From assembly GCA_040954595.2 (NCBI GenBank), contig CM082590.2, positions 9,858,001 through 9,922,000 on the forward strand: DNA of 64,000 nucleotides, given 5' to 3'. Position 1 is the first letter of the stretch. Each line of letters opens with the position of its first letter. Below are positions 52,776 to 64,000 of the stretch, one piece after another. The DNA comes from Balanoglossus misakiensis (taxonomy: Eukaryota > Hemichordata). The notes below the pieces were generated by a model, which saw only the letters and a program-made list of their open reading frames with translations, was not told the origin of the DNA and did not search any database. A program made the translations under genes and the position numbers.

Positions 52776-52850
52776 TTCTCTCTCCTCCCCTCTCTCTCCC
52801 CCTCCCTGTCTCTCTCCTCTCCCTCTCTCTATCCCCCCCTCTCTCACACA
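52776..52850. repeat. CT-rich microsatellite
   Basis: About 75 bp of CT and CCCTCTCT runs ending at CACACACAT. Confidence 0.93.
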
Positions 52851-53715
52851 CATATTATCAAGGACACCAAAACTCTTTGGCCGATAACTTTTGACAAGCC
52901 TGGCGTAAATGATGAATTGGGCAGAGTCTTGTCGATTAAATCGCTCTGCCAACTTGGATGTCTGTAATTTGCGGGGGTAACACGTCCGTGACCCACGAGA
53001 ATGTGTCTCTTTGGGGGCAGTCGATTCGAACTGACAACTTGACAGATAATGATGTTCTTCCGCATGTGTTTTGTATACTGTGAGTTCAGGGTACGCGTCT
53101 ACATCACTGAAAGTGACATGAGAACGAACGCCTACTGTCCCTACAGAAAAGGCGCGGCAAATTTTCTGGGTCAAAAATTTGCAAAAGTGCCTGAATTTTG
53201 ACTAAAAGAAGTCTGTAAAATCCATTTCATCGATTATACAGCTTACATTTTGCAATGCTTATCCAAAATTGTCCTCATTATTTCAACAGACTTTGTTTAT
53301 GGCGATGAAAAACATCTAAGGTTCGCAACTCCATTTTTGACACACTTGGTAAAGATATTAAACAAGTTGATGAGAAACACGCCCGGGCTAGGCGTGTTGA
53401 TGGTATTGCAGAGTGATTCACAGAGGAAGGACAGTTGTGATCTGTTTGCGTTTCGATGCTCTGTAAAAACAAACTGAAAATTCTGAACAAGAGGACGAAC
53501 TCCAGAAATTTCAACGTACCCTGTGAATCGATTAAGTTCCCATCAACCAACCACCGTGACAGTGAAACGACCTAAGAACCTTGACTTCTTATAACTGTGA
53601 CAGAGTACTCAGACAATGTTGTCGATTGGAATGCATGACGTTAATTTTAACCCACAAAATTTCGAATTTCATAGCTTTTGGTGAGTTTTGTGCATCAACA
53701 GTTGATTTTTGGTAT

Positions 53716-53736
53716 CACGTGATCCAACTGCCCAAT
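53716..53736. promoter_or_regulatory. Orphan E-box + CCAAT module
   Basis: CACGTG (53716-53721, within TATCACGTGAT) is followed by CCAAT (53732-53736) after 10 bp, in the same orientation as the four Hox promoter modules. No coding exon lies just downstream on the minus strand. It may mark a distal promoter or be a chance match. Confidence 0.3.
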
Positions 53737-56710
53737 CACGAAAGCGTATTGGCTATATGGCTTGATATATTGTTTTAGAGTCAAAATGACCATCGCTCGT
53801 AAATTACTGATGTAAGTTATTATACGACCTCCAGCCATTAAAAAGAGGCTCTCAATCTCACCTTTTAAATAATCCCTAAAACACTCGATGTGACAAAACT
53901 GACCGGGGTGTTTGTTTTATTGAATGGCGGACTGACCGAACAGCTCCTCTGTTTCGCAAGAATGTTTGCCCGCTTGGTACCCAAATCTCACGTGGTTCCC
54001 GTAACTTTTTTTCTGCAAACCCGTTGTGCAGACAAGCTACGTAAGTTCAACTCATTATTTTTGGTTGTTTCATTATTTTCTTTGGAAATGGTGAGGTCGA
54101 GTGAGCGAACCGTTGCGAGTGCAAATAGTTGGTGTTGAAACAACAGCAACTTTGGGGGACTAAACTACGCGCCTGTTTGTCAAATTTGCTAGGATGGAAA
54201 ATGTCGACTACGAACAGGAAAAGAACAGCAAAATTGAACCATTTAACCAATCATGGCTGCGACTCGCAGCGATTTCCATTTCTGTGCTGTGACGTCACTC
54301 TTTTAAAAGCTATAATTGCCAGACAGAATTGACAATTGTAGCTGGAATTTATCCATTTTCAGTGCACCTTGTCTTCCAGATGCTCTTGTTCAATGCTACC
54401 GCTGCTATTGTGATCAAATGTAAACACGAACTTACGTGGACAATCTGTCTGACAAATGCCAAAGTCTGTGACGTGTGTGGCGGCCAAGATGAAAAACCGA
54501 CATTCTCGCACTTCGCCCTAAGCCGCGTGAAATTCAAAGCGTTTCGTGGCGAATTTTGACGACAAGTTATCGTCACAGGAAGTCACAAGCAAGATTGTCC
54601 TCGGGATAAATACCTCACAAAATATCACCATAATTACTCCATCCGTACCAGTTACCCTGATTGCCCTGAAGGTGGCGTTTGTTCGTGACGTATTTGTAGA
54701 TCAAGCAATACATTCACTGTTGTTTGCTTCGGCCCTTACAACTTTCACTTTTTGTAGTCTGCCAAAGATAGTTCCAACTTTTACCGCGCTTTTGGATTAA
54801 ACTTGAACTGCCAATCACACTCGAGCACCACGCACCAAAATCGACCACTCAATAACCGTATTCTTGGCGCTCGCGCGTCAATATTTTTCAATGACAACAC
54901 AAAGAGTGTCTGAACACTTGCAACAAGTTGAAAAATCGAGGCGGGGTTCCTTTCCTCTTATCATTTTCGGGGGGTCATGACCCTCACAGGTTTATGTGGC
55001 ATGTCCTATCGAATTCTCTATTGTTGGTTTATTTGCCTTTGTCTTTGCTACATGTCTTAAAGTGAATAGTATGTACACCCCCTTTAAAAGTGCAACGACT
55101 GGCGGCACTGATGCAAACTATAGCCTATAAGTGTAAAATGGCAACATTCATCTGCAGCTCGACCAAGTTCATGAAACACATACACATAGCACATGATTTG
55201 CACCGAACGACAAATTCGGAAATATTTAACTACAGTGTTATCATGGATATTTACATTGTCTCGTTTGATATTACATCACCATCTTTGTGTCAGAGAAAGT
55301 CCATCTACTTTGATTTGATATGTATAGCGTATTTAGAACCTGATCACACTTATAATTTATTCATCAACCAATGTATAAAAGATGAAATTGGAATTCGGAA
55401 GAAAAAAATCAACTTCAGGGATTACCACTTGGTTTCTTTCACGCTCGTTAGACGTCCCGACATTTTACGAGATTATGTGATTTTTTGTCTGCGTGGTCTC
55501 TAATAAGTCTGCCGACAGAGAGCAATAAAATTCTTCCGAATAGTGATCCTGAATTAGATTGAATGACTAATGAATCCAGTGTTATGTCATAGAGTAAGAT
55601 AATTGCCCCTATTACCATATTGGTTCAGATTTTCAACAGCCAAAAGTTGTCGTTCAGGCAAACTTTCTGGCGGCAAATTTACCGAATTTGGAAGAAAGCG
55701 ACTGCATCGATGTCGTTTGGCATCGCATGTCTGGAAGTTTTTAAAACAACAGTAACTATGCTAGAAAATCCCAACAGACTGAAAACACAACTTTCTATCG
55801 TTCGGGCTAATTTTGTTGCATCTTCGACCAATGACTCCTTTGAACAAAAGAGAAAAGAGTGCCGACCCTGCTCTTTGTTTCACATCCAACACTTGTCCAC
55901 AATACTCGCTGACTTATTTATGACGAGCAAACATTCCCTCAGGTATCGTAGAGACTTTGTGGGACTGTTACTTTTTTGTTAATCTTTTGGGCGATCTGTG
56001 ACGAGAGGCAATTCCATCTTGTGGTTTGAAAGAAATAGCATCACGCAGAATGTATGTAAATGGAAATACTCTCTGTTCGCGGCACTATCTTGGTTTAGTA
56101 TCTCTCTTATTCTTGTTGTTATTTTAAATTGACTTTTAGTGGCTGTAAACACCTGTTCACTTCGAACTCGTCGTTTTAGAGCAAGGAGATGAGCTACCGA
56201 ATTTGCGCGGCGTTGTGCATCCTTCAGGTTTTCGTCTGCACCATCGTGGTGACGACTTTTTCTCGTGCCTTTTGTGCTATCTCTCAGCTCGGTGTGAAAA
56301 GCCCTCCTTTTCAGAAATCCTAACACGCCTCCAGTTGCCGAGGAGGACATAGCAAAGTGCTTCATAAGTACCCCGAGTTCCGCGCTATCGCCAGTTTTCG
56401 CTGGCTCCGGCACCGCCAAGATAGAACTCCGTCTACGTCCCGCCAAATTGTTCCCCTAAGAACGGAATATAATGTAGTTGAGTGTCGTTACGAGCGTCCC
56501 AATACGCCTCCATGAAAAATCCAACTTGATTCATTTCGCTGCTGTCTCGCATCATCCCCACGTCATTGCAAGGAAAGAAGGACTGAGTCCCTCTCTCAAG
56601 ACGTTTCGGTGATAGATTGTTCTGACTTGGCCCAATGAACCGATATCGCTGATCTGATATGCATTCGGTTACTTAGTGATTTGTAAACGCTGCTCGTCCC
56701 CGAACAAAAT

Positions 56711-56958
56711 CCCAAAGCAGCAATGTTGCAAATATTTCTAAAATGACGCCGATATTGTTTCTTTTTTTCAATGCAGCGCGTCGCGTTTCTATTATCTCTG
56801 GCGGGAAAAATTATCGTCGGCTGATTCCTGCAGCGTCTCAAAGCAACAATGTTGCCAATTTTTCGAAAATGACGCCAATATTGTTTCTTTTGTTCAAGCA
56901 GCGCGTCCCTTTTCTATTATATTTGGCGCGAAAAAAATATCGCCAGCAGATTCTTCAG
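56711..56958. repeat. ~125-bp tandem duplication
   Basis: Two diverged copies (about 56711-56832 and 56836-56958) share AAAGCA.CAATGTTGC, AAAATGACGCC.ATATTGTTTC, CAGCGCGTC, TTTCTATTAT and a GGCG(G/C)GAAAAA E2F-like motif. Confidence 0.88.
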
Positions 56959-59900
56959 TAAAATTTTCAAACGTGTACAAGAAGTCACATTTCACTACAG
57001 AACTGCGTGGTCCTCCGAAGGGATATCATAAAATAAAAATTGTTGAAATGAGAAATTAAAACACGCCTTTTAGTCTGAATTTACGTTCCGAATGACATAT
57101 AAATGCTACTTTCTATGGCAAATACTTTTAAAATATAAATTTACAGAAATTATTGTTATAACAGACCAACTAAATATTTTAAGCAAATGCCATAAATGTT
57201 TAGATTAACCTATACTGGTTTCTTTTCAGCTATTTTGCCTAAATAAAGCCATTACTGGAGAATAAGAAGCACAAACTCATTGTTAAATATTTGGGTCAGG
57301 TATAGCTGCTCGACCAAACGATAATAATTCATCTAATTCAGTGATTTACTGAAGTGTTTCGAGATCGCTGATGACGCACGACACAGATCATCTGTTTCAG
57401 GAGAATGGTGACTTCTGCCATTTTATTTTTGTAAAAGAATAACATTTACCTCACTGCAACGAGCAGACGATTCGAAAGAAACTAAAACTCTCTGCCCACA
57501 AGTTGTCGTCTGGTCGAGAAAATGTCAAAATCAGGCACGAATTCTGTCATAATAAGCTTATGTCTTACAGTTTAAGAAAACTTGCACTTTTACTTCTATC
57601 AAAACATGTTCACGTGATCACGCGTATTTGGAAAACAATAAAACATTTCAAAATATACAATTAATCTCACGCGTAAGAATCGTACTCGTAGATTCTGTTT
57701 TTCATCTACAAGCACTACGTCCATCAAGTGATTGCATGCTTTGAGTAAGTTTCTATATTTTCATATCCGAGTAGGCAGATACCCGGCATCAGATAATGTT
57801 GCTGGAACCATTTTACCATCCGTCTTACACAGTCGTTAAGGTTTATCGATTATGAACTGAAGTCACCACAGTGGTTGTTGCAAATAGAAGATATATCTGG
57901 CTAACTTTGAGGTTAGAGAGAACCTACTTCTGTACCTTGATAAGATGAGATATATGAATTGGAAATTTTTCTATCGTTCAACATCTCAAGAAGACGCGTA
58001 TCCACTGAATATGATTTTGGTAATAATTGACTGGCTTCATAACAGACAACTCTTGCCACAGATAAATATCAAGCATGGGATCTCGAAGAAATCTCAACAA
58101 AATTCAGTCGGATGCACAACGCGCGGCATAAAAATCAACCAAAAAATCAAATATAATAATTGAGAAAGTAAATATCTTCTGATCATTTTATAGCTCACAG
58201 CAAACGGAAATTAAGTTTAACAAGTTAGAGTTCTTAATTGAAGTGCTGATGATTTCTAAAGCTAAAATATCGTTCTACTATAGCCTTACATTGTTGATGA
58301 TCGCAGTGAGTTACGTTACAATATATTGAAATAAACTAAAGTTTTATTGTAAGATTTTCAGTGTAGGCATCTATTTCGTTGCCGTCTACAGTGAAATTGA
58401 GAGATGGCGGTCGAATTTTGTAACACGTTTCGAAGAAATGCTCGCGTTTGTTGACATCGGTATTTTACACAGGGGCCTTGGTATGATTTTAGTATAAATT
58501 GAAAGGCAGTAACGCAGGCAAAACTGCAAGACGGTTGGAATTCTCCAGGTTCGACGAAAAATGCCACTGTTGTTGCGGGCGGGAAAGTGCTAACAGCAAA
58601 CTACAGTCAGGAACGGACGCCATGTTACAATGTGCCCCAGTCAGCCGAACCCTGTGAACATGTCTAGCGTCGGTCTGTCACATAATTTACAAAGTAAATG
58701 ACTCTTTTGACAAAAACCTCCGACAACTGAACCGCTCGGAAACATCCGGGAATGTCAGATTCGTTGTTGGGGAGGCATAAATCTCCAAAAGCCAAATCAA
58801 AGACAACACTTCGACGTAAGGCCGAAAGCACTTTGGTGCTTTTTTCGACGTTGTCGTTCATTCGAGTGAAATGAAGGCAAGCCATGCCAAAGGGGTAACC
58901 CCAAAACACACGGTTATTGAAATACTGTCGTCTGACAGCAAATCATTCCACCAGAATAATCCAGAAAAAACTTGACAAAGAACTGAGAAATATTACAAGG
59001 AAAGACCACTGTACCAACAACGACAACCAGTGTTGGAAAACGTTAAGAGAAAAAACGCACCTTATATTTTGCTGCTCGGAACATAAATAGATCATATTCT
59101 TCGCAGTATTTACACGGTTAAGTTACATTGTTAGCCGGGGATGGAAAATTGATCACGAATAAAATTTATGCGCTGCAGTGTTGAGACAAGTAATAGTTTG
59201 AGAAGGTCAGTGATATGTACTCGGGGTAGCGAGTCCCAGCGATATAACTCTCGTATCGGATGAAATATGGCATGCGCGAGATTATTAATCGCACCGTGGA
59301 GCAGTCTTAAGCTGTGTTGAATTGAGGACAGTATTTTATGCTTGCACGACTATTACAAAGTCACACTTCCTGTGCTAGAAAGAGGAAGGGTCACGAATCT
59401 TTTACGACGCTACAGTCAACATGCAAGTTCACTGTTTCACGAACATGTCATCGCGTACTGTTTGTGTTTGTACACAACGCACAGTTATACGAAAGCAAAA
59501 CAAGACAACAAATGGCAGAATGCAACGGAACATTTTCCAAGTTGCTTGTGCACTTTTCAACTTAAGCTATTCTCCCCTTCCACAGCTTAACCAACTACCC
59601 GAACAACCACACTACATGTTATCACATCCCAGCACAACTTCTTTGCAAGACTCACATTTCATGACGTAATCAATCCGCTTCACTTTTGGAACACGTCCAG
59701 ACTTGACCTTCACAGGAAAACAACACAAATTGGCCGACAGTCAAAATATCTCTGCGCCGAATCAAATTTTAACACCTATACCTTCCTGTGGATTCTGAAC
59801 CCAAATACAATAAGACATTATAAAAACATTAAAAGCATGAATTATCGTTCTGAGCTTAAGGTGACCTCGTTTATTCCCGCGCATAAAATGTAGCGGTATT

Positions 59901-60829
59901 TTTTTATACTATTTTCGAGCATTAATTATTTAAGGTCTTTCAGAAGGTGCAGTAAATATTCACAGGGATAGCTGTCACCTATCCTTCGATTACCTGAGTT
60001 ATTCTCTGTCCCAAAAGTGTCATAAAGCGCACACAGGAAAACGTATGTGATGAGTCGCAGCATTCTACGTGTGTAGGCCGCTGTCAAAGACGGACGCAAT
60101 CTATACCCTGCACATGTATTTTTTTAAAACAATAACACTTCTTTTTTTATTTCAATCTATTCAAAGCATAACAGTGAGTAAGAGAGAGAGAAAGACAATA
60201 AATTACAACAAATAGAGGACTATCTTGAAAGAAAACTGGTACAATTTGTGACCCAAACGATAAGAGACAAAATGTGATTGCGCTACACCACCGCGAGTTC
60301 ACCCAGTTATTAAAACATACATTACGCTGGGTGTGATGAATTTGTTGAAAAACAAAAGATATTTTAAATAAATTCTTGTCTGAATTCTGTGTTAAAAGTA
60401 ATGTGCCCGCTAAACAGAAGAAATGACCATATATACACAGATAAAAATTCGTCATATGCAGGAACGCAAGGTGAAGTACGAGGTACACGTGAATATAGAA
60501 TGCTCGCCCTTAGCTTGGCTTTTGGTGAAGGGATGGGGATTGACCCTGGCGAAAAAAGCATGATTTTTGTGGCATGCATTCGTGGCATGGAATTAACTAA
60601 TATTGAAAAAGGTTACATGGTGTGCATTTAGAAAAAAATGGTGAGGGTTAGCTTCAGGGCGAGCGACAAAAAGCCAAGGTGCGGGCTAGCGGGCTACAAT
60701 GTGTGTGTGCTGAGTGAAAGTTCTCGCTAGAAATACCATGCGTTGCATTGTGTTGTATTGTGACGCGAATAACAGCCGAGTTTGTCCTCCCCCCTAAAAG
60801 ACTATGCCCCCATCATCCGAAGAGTCCTT

Positions 60830-62282
60830 TTAAACCTGAACAGCCGAAGTGTCTGTGGTTTCCGTGGGACTGAAAGACGCACCCTGAGATTGCGATTGAC
60901 TCTTGGTTTTCGTGTTTGGTAGATTATGGTCCTTTTTCCACTTCATGCGTCGATTCTGGAACCAGATCTTGACCTGCCGCTCCGTCAAGCCGAGAGCGTG
61001 CGCGATCTCGATCCGCCTTCGCCTGGTCAAGTAACGGTTAAAGTGGAACTCTTTCTCTAACTCCAGGACCTGATAGCGCGTGTAGGCCGTCCGGGTGCGC
61101 TTGTGTTCTGTGCCGTTCTGGGCTGTACCAACGCCTGAAATTTTAAGGAGATTATTAATCACACAGTGCAAACATACTGCGCACAATTAATGATCGCGCT
61201 AATATGCGGGGTGTTCGTCTACAACGTCATGCTGGCTGTCGAACCTCCACACGCACATACTACACATTTGGGCTTCGGACATTTACTTTCCTCAGTACTC
61301 GAATACACAATACACAATTCACTGCTTCCTATTACATTTTTTGGATGAGTATTTTGAACTAAAATGAATGGAAGTCGGATGTTGATTATGGGCGAATTTG
61401 ACAAGACTAAGCTCTTTCAATGACAGGATAATTAAATTTATGGTGTGGGGACTCATTTATCTAAAGGCCAACGCGTGTAAAGTTCGATTTATGACCCTAC
61501 AAAACCAAAACACGAGTCACATGGGCTATACTACGATCGGGAGACCGTCTCTTGACCGATATTTTCTCAGACGACAGAATTTACCTTCATGGTCGGTCAC
61601 ATTTTGTCGGCTGCACGATCATTTTGGACCAATATGATTCGCGACATAGTTTACAATATTGCTACATTGAAACTTCAACTAGGGTCGTTCGTGGATTTGT
61701 GTATTTTTGGATTTTGACAAGCAGACGACAGGAATTGAAAGCGGGATATTTACCTGGGTGAATATGTGCTCGTTTCATCCACGGATACATAACTTTTTGG
61801 TTTGTGGTGGCAGTTATCGGCGGCGTTGTCGACCCCGGCTGCGGGCTGTACGCTGGCTGTTCCTGCTGCTGTTGCTGTTGCTGCGACTGTTGCTGCTGCT
61901 GTTGTTGTTGTTGGTTCGGCTGCTGTTCGTGCGACTGCGGCGGGGCTTGTCGTGCATGTTCGGCGACAACCTGCGGGGAGCACGGCTGCTGGTTTATGTG
62001 GCCGTTTTGTGAGTGGACAGCGTGAACGGGCGACTCGCCGGCCGCACTGTGTGAGAGATTCTGAGGCGAGCTGTAATGAGGGTACGTCGTAGCGTTGCCG
62101 TTGTATGTGGACTGGCCGTACGCTGCTTGCTGTGTGTACTGATAGCCATAGTTATGGTTGTAATTTTGGTTGTAAAACTGTCCCTGGTTCGTAATATAGC
62201 TCGACTGTGAATATTCCTCAACCGGTGGAAACTTCGGATCAACAGCATAACTGGTGTTCATCAGAAACGAGCTCATACTCAT
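60830..62282 (-). CDS. Hox4: Hox4 / Deformed homeodomain transcription factor
   Basis: Two exons: 61754-62282 and 60830-61134, giving 277 residues. The phase-1 intron has donor CCCAG|GTAAAT and acceptor TTTCAG|GC. The N-terminus MSMSSFLMN (1-9) and [16 protein letters not shown] (15-30) is the Hox4/Dfd signature. A Tyr/Asn/Gln-rich segment and a polyglutamine tract (about 120-142, CAG/CAA codons at 61855-61920) follow. The PBC motif is YPWMK (166-170), followed by RAHIHPG. The homeodomain covers 187-246: [39 protein letters not shown], then [18 protein letters not shown]. The Hox4-type extension [10 protein letters not shown] comes directly after it, then a short Ser/Gln tail. The protein is a nuclear head/anterior-trunk patterning factor that works with PBC cofactors. 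It is the most 5' gene here; the cluster presumably continues beyond 64000. Confidence 0.97.
61135..61753 (-). other. Hox4 intron (619 bp, phase 1)
   Basis: The intron has consensus splice sites and carries two octamer CAGACGAC sites (61568-61575 and 61732-61739), the second only about 15 bp inside the donor. Confidence 0.9.
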
Positions 62283-64000
62283 TAAATTTCGGCGAAGAAC
62301 TATAATGTATTTCCTTTGTCGTTTTTACTTTACGGGCAACCCTCCCCATCAAACGTCAACTTAACCAAGATGCCCTAAATCACGTGACTACGCCTGGCCA
62401 ATGAGGTGAGGGCACAGTGACCTGTCGTTTACCATGGGGACATGATGGATGTGTAATTTTCAGTGAACGTCTTCAAGTTTAGCACTTTCTCAAAAACACT
62501 AGATAGTTTTAATGTACATGTTTAATGAAACAGCCATTAGGAAATCAAACTACTTGTGTGAACAAGGACATGGAGACCAAACTTCAAAAACCTCTCGTGA
62601 TAATTCACTCAATTCACCTTTTAAATTAACAAAATATTTATATTTTTTACATTTTGATACTGAGTGAAAATTGCTAATGCACAAGTAAAAATATTTTTAA
62701 AAATACGATATGACTAGTCTCGGATGTAAAACATGTTCCTTTGCGGAAAGAGAGATGAGTATTTAAATTTGTTCAATTTACATTATACTAGTAGGAAGTA
62801 CATTTTAGACCTGAAAGTGTCGTCTGTTTCCTAATGGCGCCAAAAGTTCAGACTTTTTTTACTTAGTTGTATTCCTCGAGTCTGGCTGTCTCATGACGGT
62901 GTTTCAATCAACTGCCACGCATACTGCTTTATGCAAATTTTCTACTCATCAAATTTCTTTAGAAACAGCTTCGTGCGCTAACCTTGATTCCAATCCCAAA
63001 CTTTTTAAGTATTCTGATTGAATGACTAGGAATTTTCAATACTAATCTACGAAAAATAATGAAAATCGATACCTTGAAATCTAGACAAATCGCCAAAAAT
63101 TGCATTTTATGAATTTAGTGCAATGAAGTGAAAACTAAGAAGTATCTCTTTGAGTTTAACATTAGAAAGAAATGTTTAGAATGCGGATACTGAAAACCAT
63201 AAAAGTGACATTTAAGTTGGTACTGAGGTTACCATGGATATGTGATATTCGTAGATATTCCACTTAAAGTGCAATCGTCTGGGAGTCTGTGTAAACAAGT
63301 ACATTCTAGTTTTCCTACTGAGGTAATCCTTTAATGTGAGAGTGTTCTACGCTAAATCCCAAGATCCATAGTGGATAATTAGCCGGTATTACTCCAGTCA
63401 TCTTTGTTGAAGCTTGCGAATTTACAAAACACCGTGATCGCCCCGGATTGAGGAGAGAGGATCGAGCACAGTCAACCAGGAATTACTGTTTCCGTCATTG
63501 AGCGCCGTAAAACTTCCTCCCCCATCAGTGTCATACACTTTCCTCGAGGGCTAGCCAAAAAAAGCGACGAAATTCCAATTTCAGCCAGCCCTGCCCAACT
63601 CGAGGGTATTACACTGAGCACATTAACGGACCCAGCTACAAGACGTTTATAGTGTCTACTGAAGTGGGGAGTGTTTTATGAGCGCAGACATGCCATACTT
63701 TATACACTCCAGTACATCTCACTTTCCCCCCATCTTAGTCAAATCCCTCATACAGCTATCCCGTTATGCTTTCACTTTAAAATTACAATTCTCGCCTTTG
63801 CCCAAATCTTCAACTGCAGATCCTCACCATGTGCAACTAGACCTCTCATTATAAATTAACCAATTACAACTTCATTAAATATTCACTACAATAATTATTA
63901 TCTTCTGGAAGCCAATCCAAATTAATGAGAACATATAAAAACAAAAAATGATAAAAACGGAGGGTTGGAAAGAGTAAATATTAATTTCATACTGAAAGCT
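62283..64000. other. Hox4 promoter and 5' flank
   Basis: No gene is seen. It contains the Hox4 upstream module (62381-62402) and an octamer GTCGTCTG (62819-62826) 9 bp from a GGCGCC. miR-10, which lies upstream of Hox4 in many bilaterians, was not found by eye on either strand, so if present it would lie beyond 64000. Confidence 0.6.
62381..62402 (-). promoter_or_regulatory. Hox4 upstream E-box + CCAAT module
   Basis: CACGTG (62381-62386, within TCACGTGA) is followed by CCAAT (62398-62402) after 11 bp, 99 bp before the Hox4 ATG. The human HOXB4 promoter is known to be driven by NF-Y and USF at neighbouring sites, which makes this arrangement notable. Function here is inferred. Confidence 0.55.

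Larger units (their letters stand above)
45857..60829. other. Hox3-Hox4 intergenic region, part 2 (noncoding)
   Basis: 15 kb with no supportable gene. It contains a GA microsatellite (46101-46256), a CAA trinucleotide run (about 46893-46912), a 73-bp tandem duplication (48994-49134), a CT tract (52776-52850), an orphan E-box/CCAAT module (53716-53736), TGACGTCA (54290), a 125-bp tandem duplication (56711-56958) and octamer GTCGTCTG sites (49346, 50004, 51732, 57505, 58927). Frames of 137 and 155 codons at 55090 (+) and 56446 (-) have no recognisable domain. A candidate Hox4 polyadenylation signal (TTTATT on plus) is at 60146. Confidence 0.6.

Noticed and set aside
51097-53174. Minus-strand frames of 100-196 codons
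   Set aside because: They include a CT microsatellite and show no recognisable domain; likely chance.
55090-56446. Three frames of 120-155 codons on both strands
   Set aside because: No domain, no repeat signature and no splice structure could be supported; lengths are compatible with chance in 64 kb.
61707-62248. Leu/Cys-rich and other alternative-frame ORFs over Hox4 exon 1
   Set aside because: They come from the polyglutamine trinucleotide repeat and overlap the clear Hox4 frame.
1-64000. CRISPR arrays, operons, bacterial promoters, tRNA or rRNA genes
   Set aside because: The window is animal Hox DNA; no tRNA T-loop pattern or rRNA stretch was seen, and the tandem repeats lack spacer structure.

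Overview
The window holds the anterior part of an intact, collinear animal Hox cluster. Four two-exon homeobox genes lie on the minus strand in paralog order: Hox1/labial (2686-4979), Hox2/proboscipedia (18603-20131), Hox3 (29446-32461) and Hox4/Deformed (60830-62282). Transcription runs Hox4 to Hox1, the usual head-to-tail arrangement. In every gene one phase-1 intron separates the PBC-binding (hexapeptide) exon from the homeodomain exon. I assembled complete proteins of 333, 368, 282 and 277 residues; all four splice junctions keep frame. No other protein gene could be supported.

The source is a bilaterian with compact genes, AT-rich DNA and about 60 kb between Hox1 and Hox4, so probably a marine invertebrate. 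The Hox1 linker ([13 protein letters not shown]) and the Hox1 and Hox2 N-termini resemble deuterostome proteins as I remember them, which leans to an ambulacrarian or invertebrate chordate. A lophotrochozoan is not excluded.

Layout: 1-2685 is the 3' flank of Hox1 (25-bp tandem repeat, GA microsatellite). 4980-18602 lies between Hox1 and Hox2 (repeat copy, GGATTA cluster at 15.3 and 16.2 kb, many CAAAATGGC sites). 20132-29445 lies between Hox2 and Hox3. 32462-60829 is a 28.4-kb Hox3-Hox4 gap with a repeat-encoded ORF, GC-rich coding-like islands at 35.2-36.4 kb, microsatellites, a 2.9-kb foldback element with tandem-repeat arms and a palindromic core (42996-45856), and several short tandem duplications. 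62283-64000 is the Hox4 promoter and 5' flank.

Main points of interest: (1) Hox3 is strongly diverged, in the homeodomain (QKSRREELS where CRPRRVEMA is usual) and in the PBC motif (YAWM instead of FPWM/YPWM). (2) All four genes share an upstream module, an E-box 11-13 bp from a CCAAT box in the same orientation, and a fifth copy sits orphaned at 53.7 kb. (3) The octamer GTCGTCTG occurs at least 22 times where about one is expected, with extended flank similarity, all outside the predicted coding exons. (4) CAAAATGGC (YY1/Pho-like) occurs nine times, all in the Hox1-Hox2 side. (5) There is a complex foldback element in the Hox3-Hox4 gap. Motif counts were made by eye and are lower bounds.
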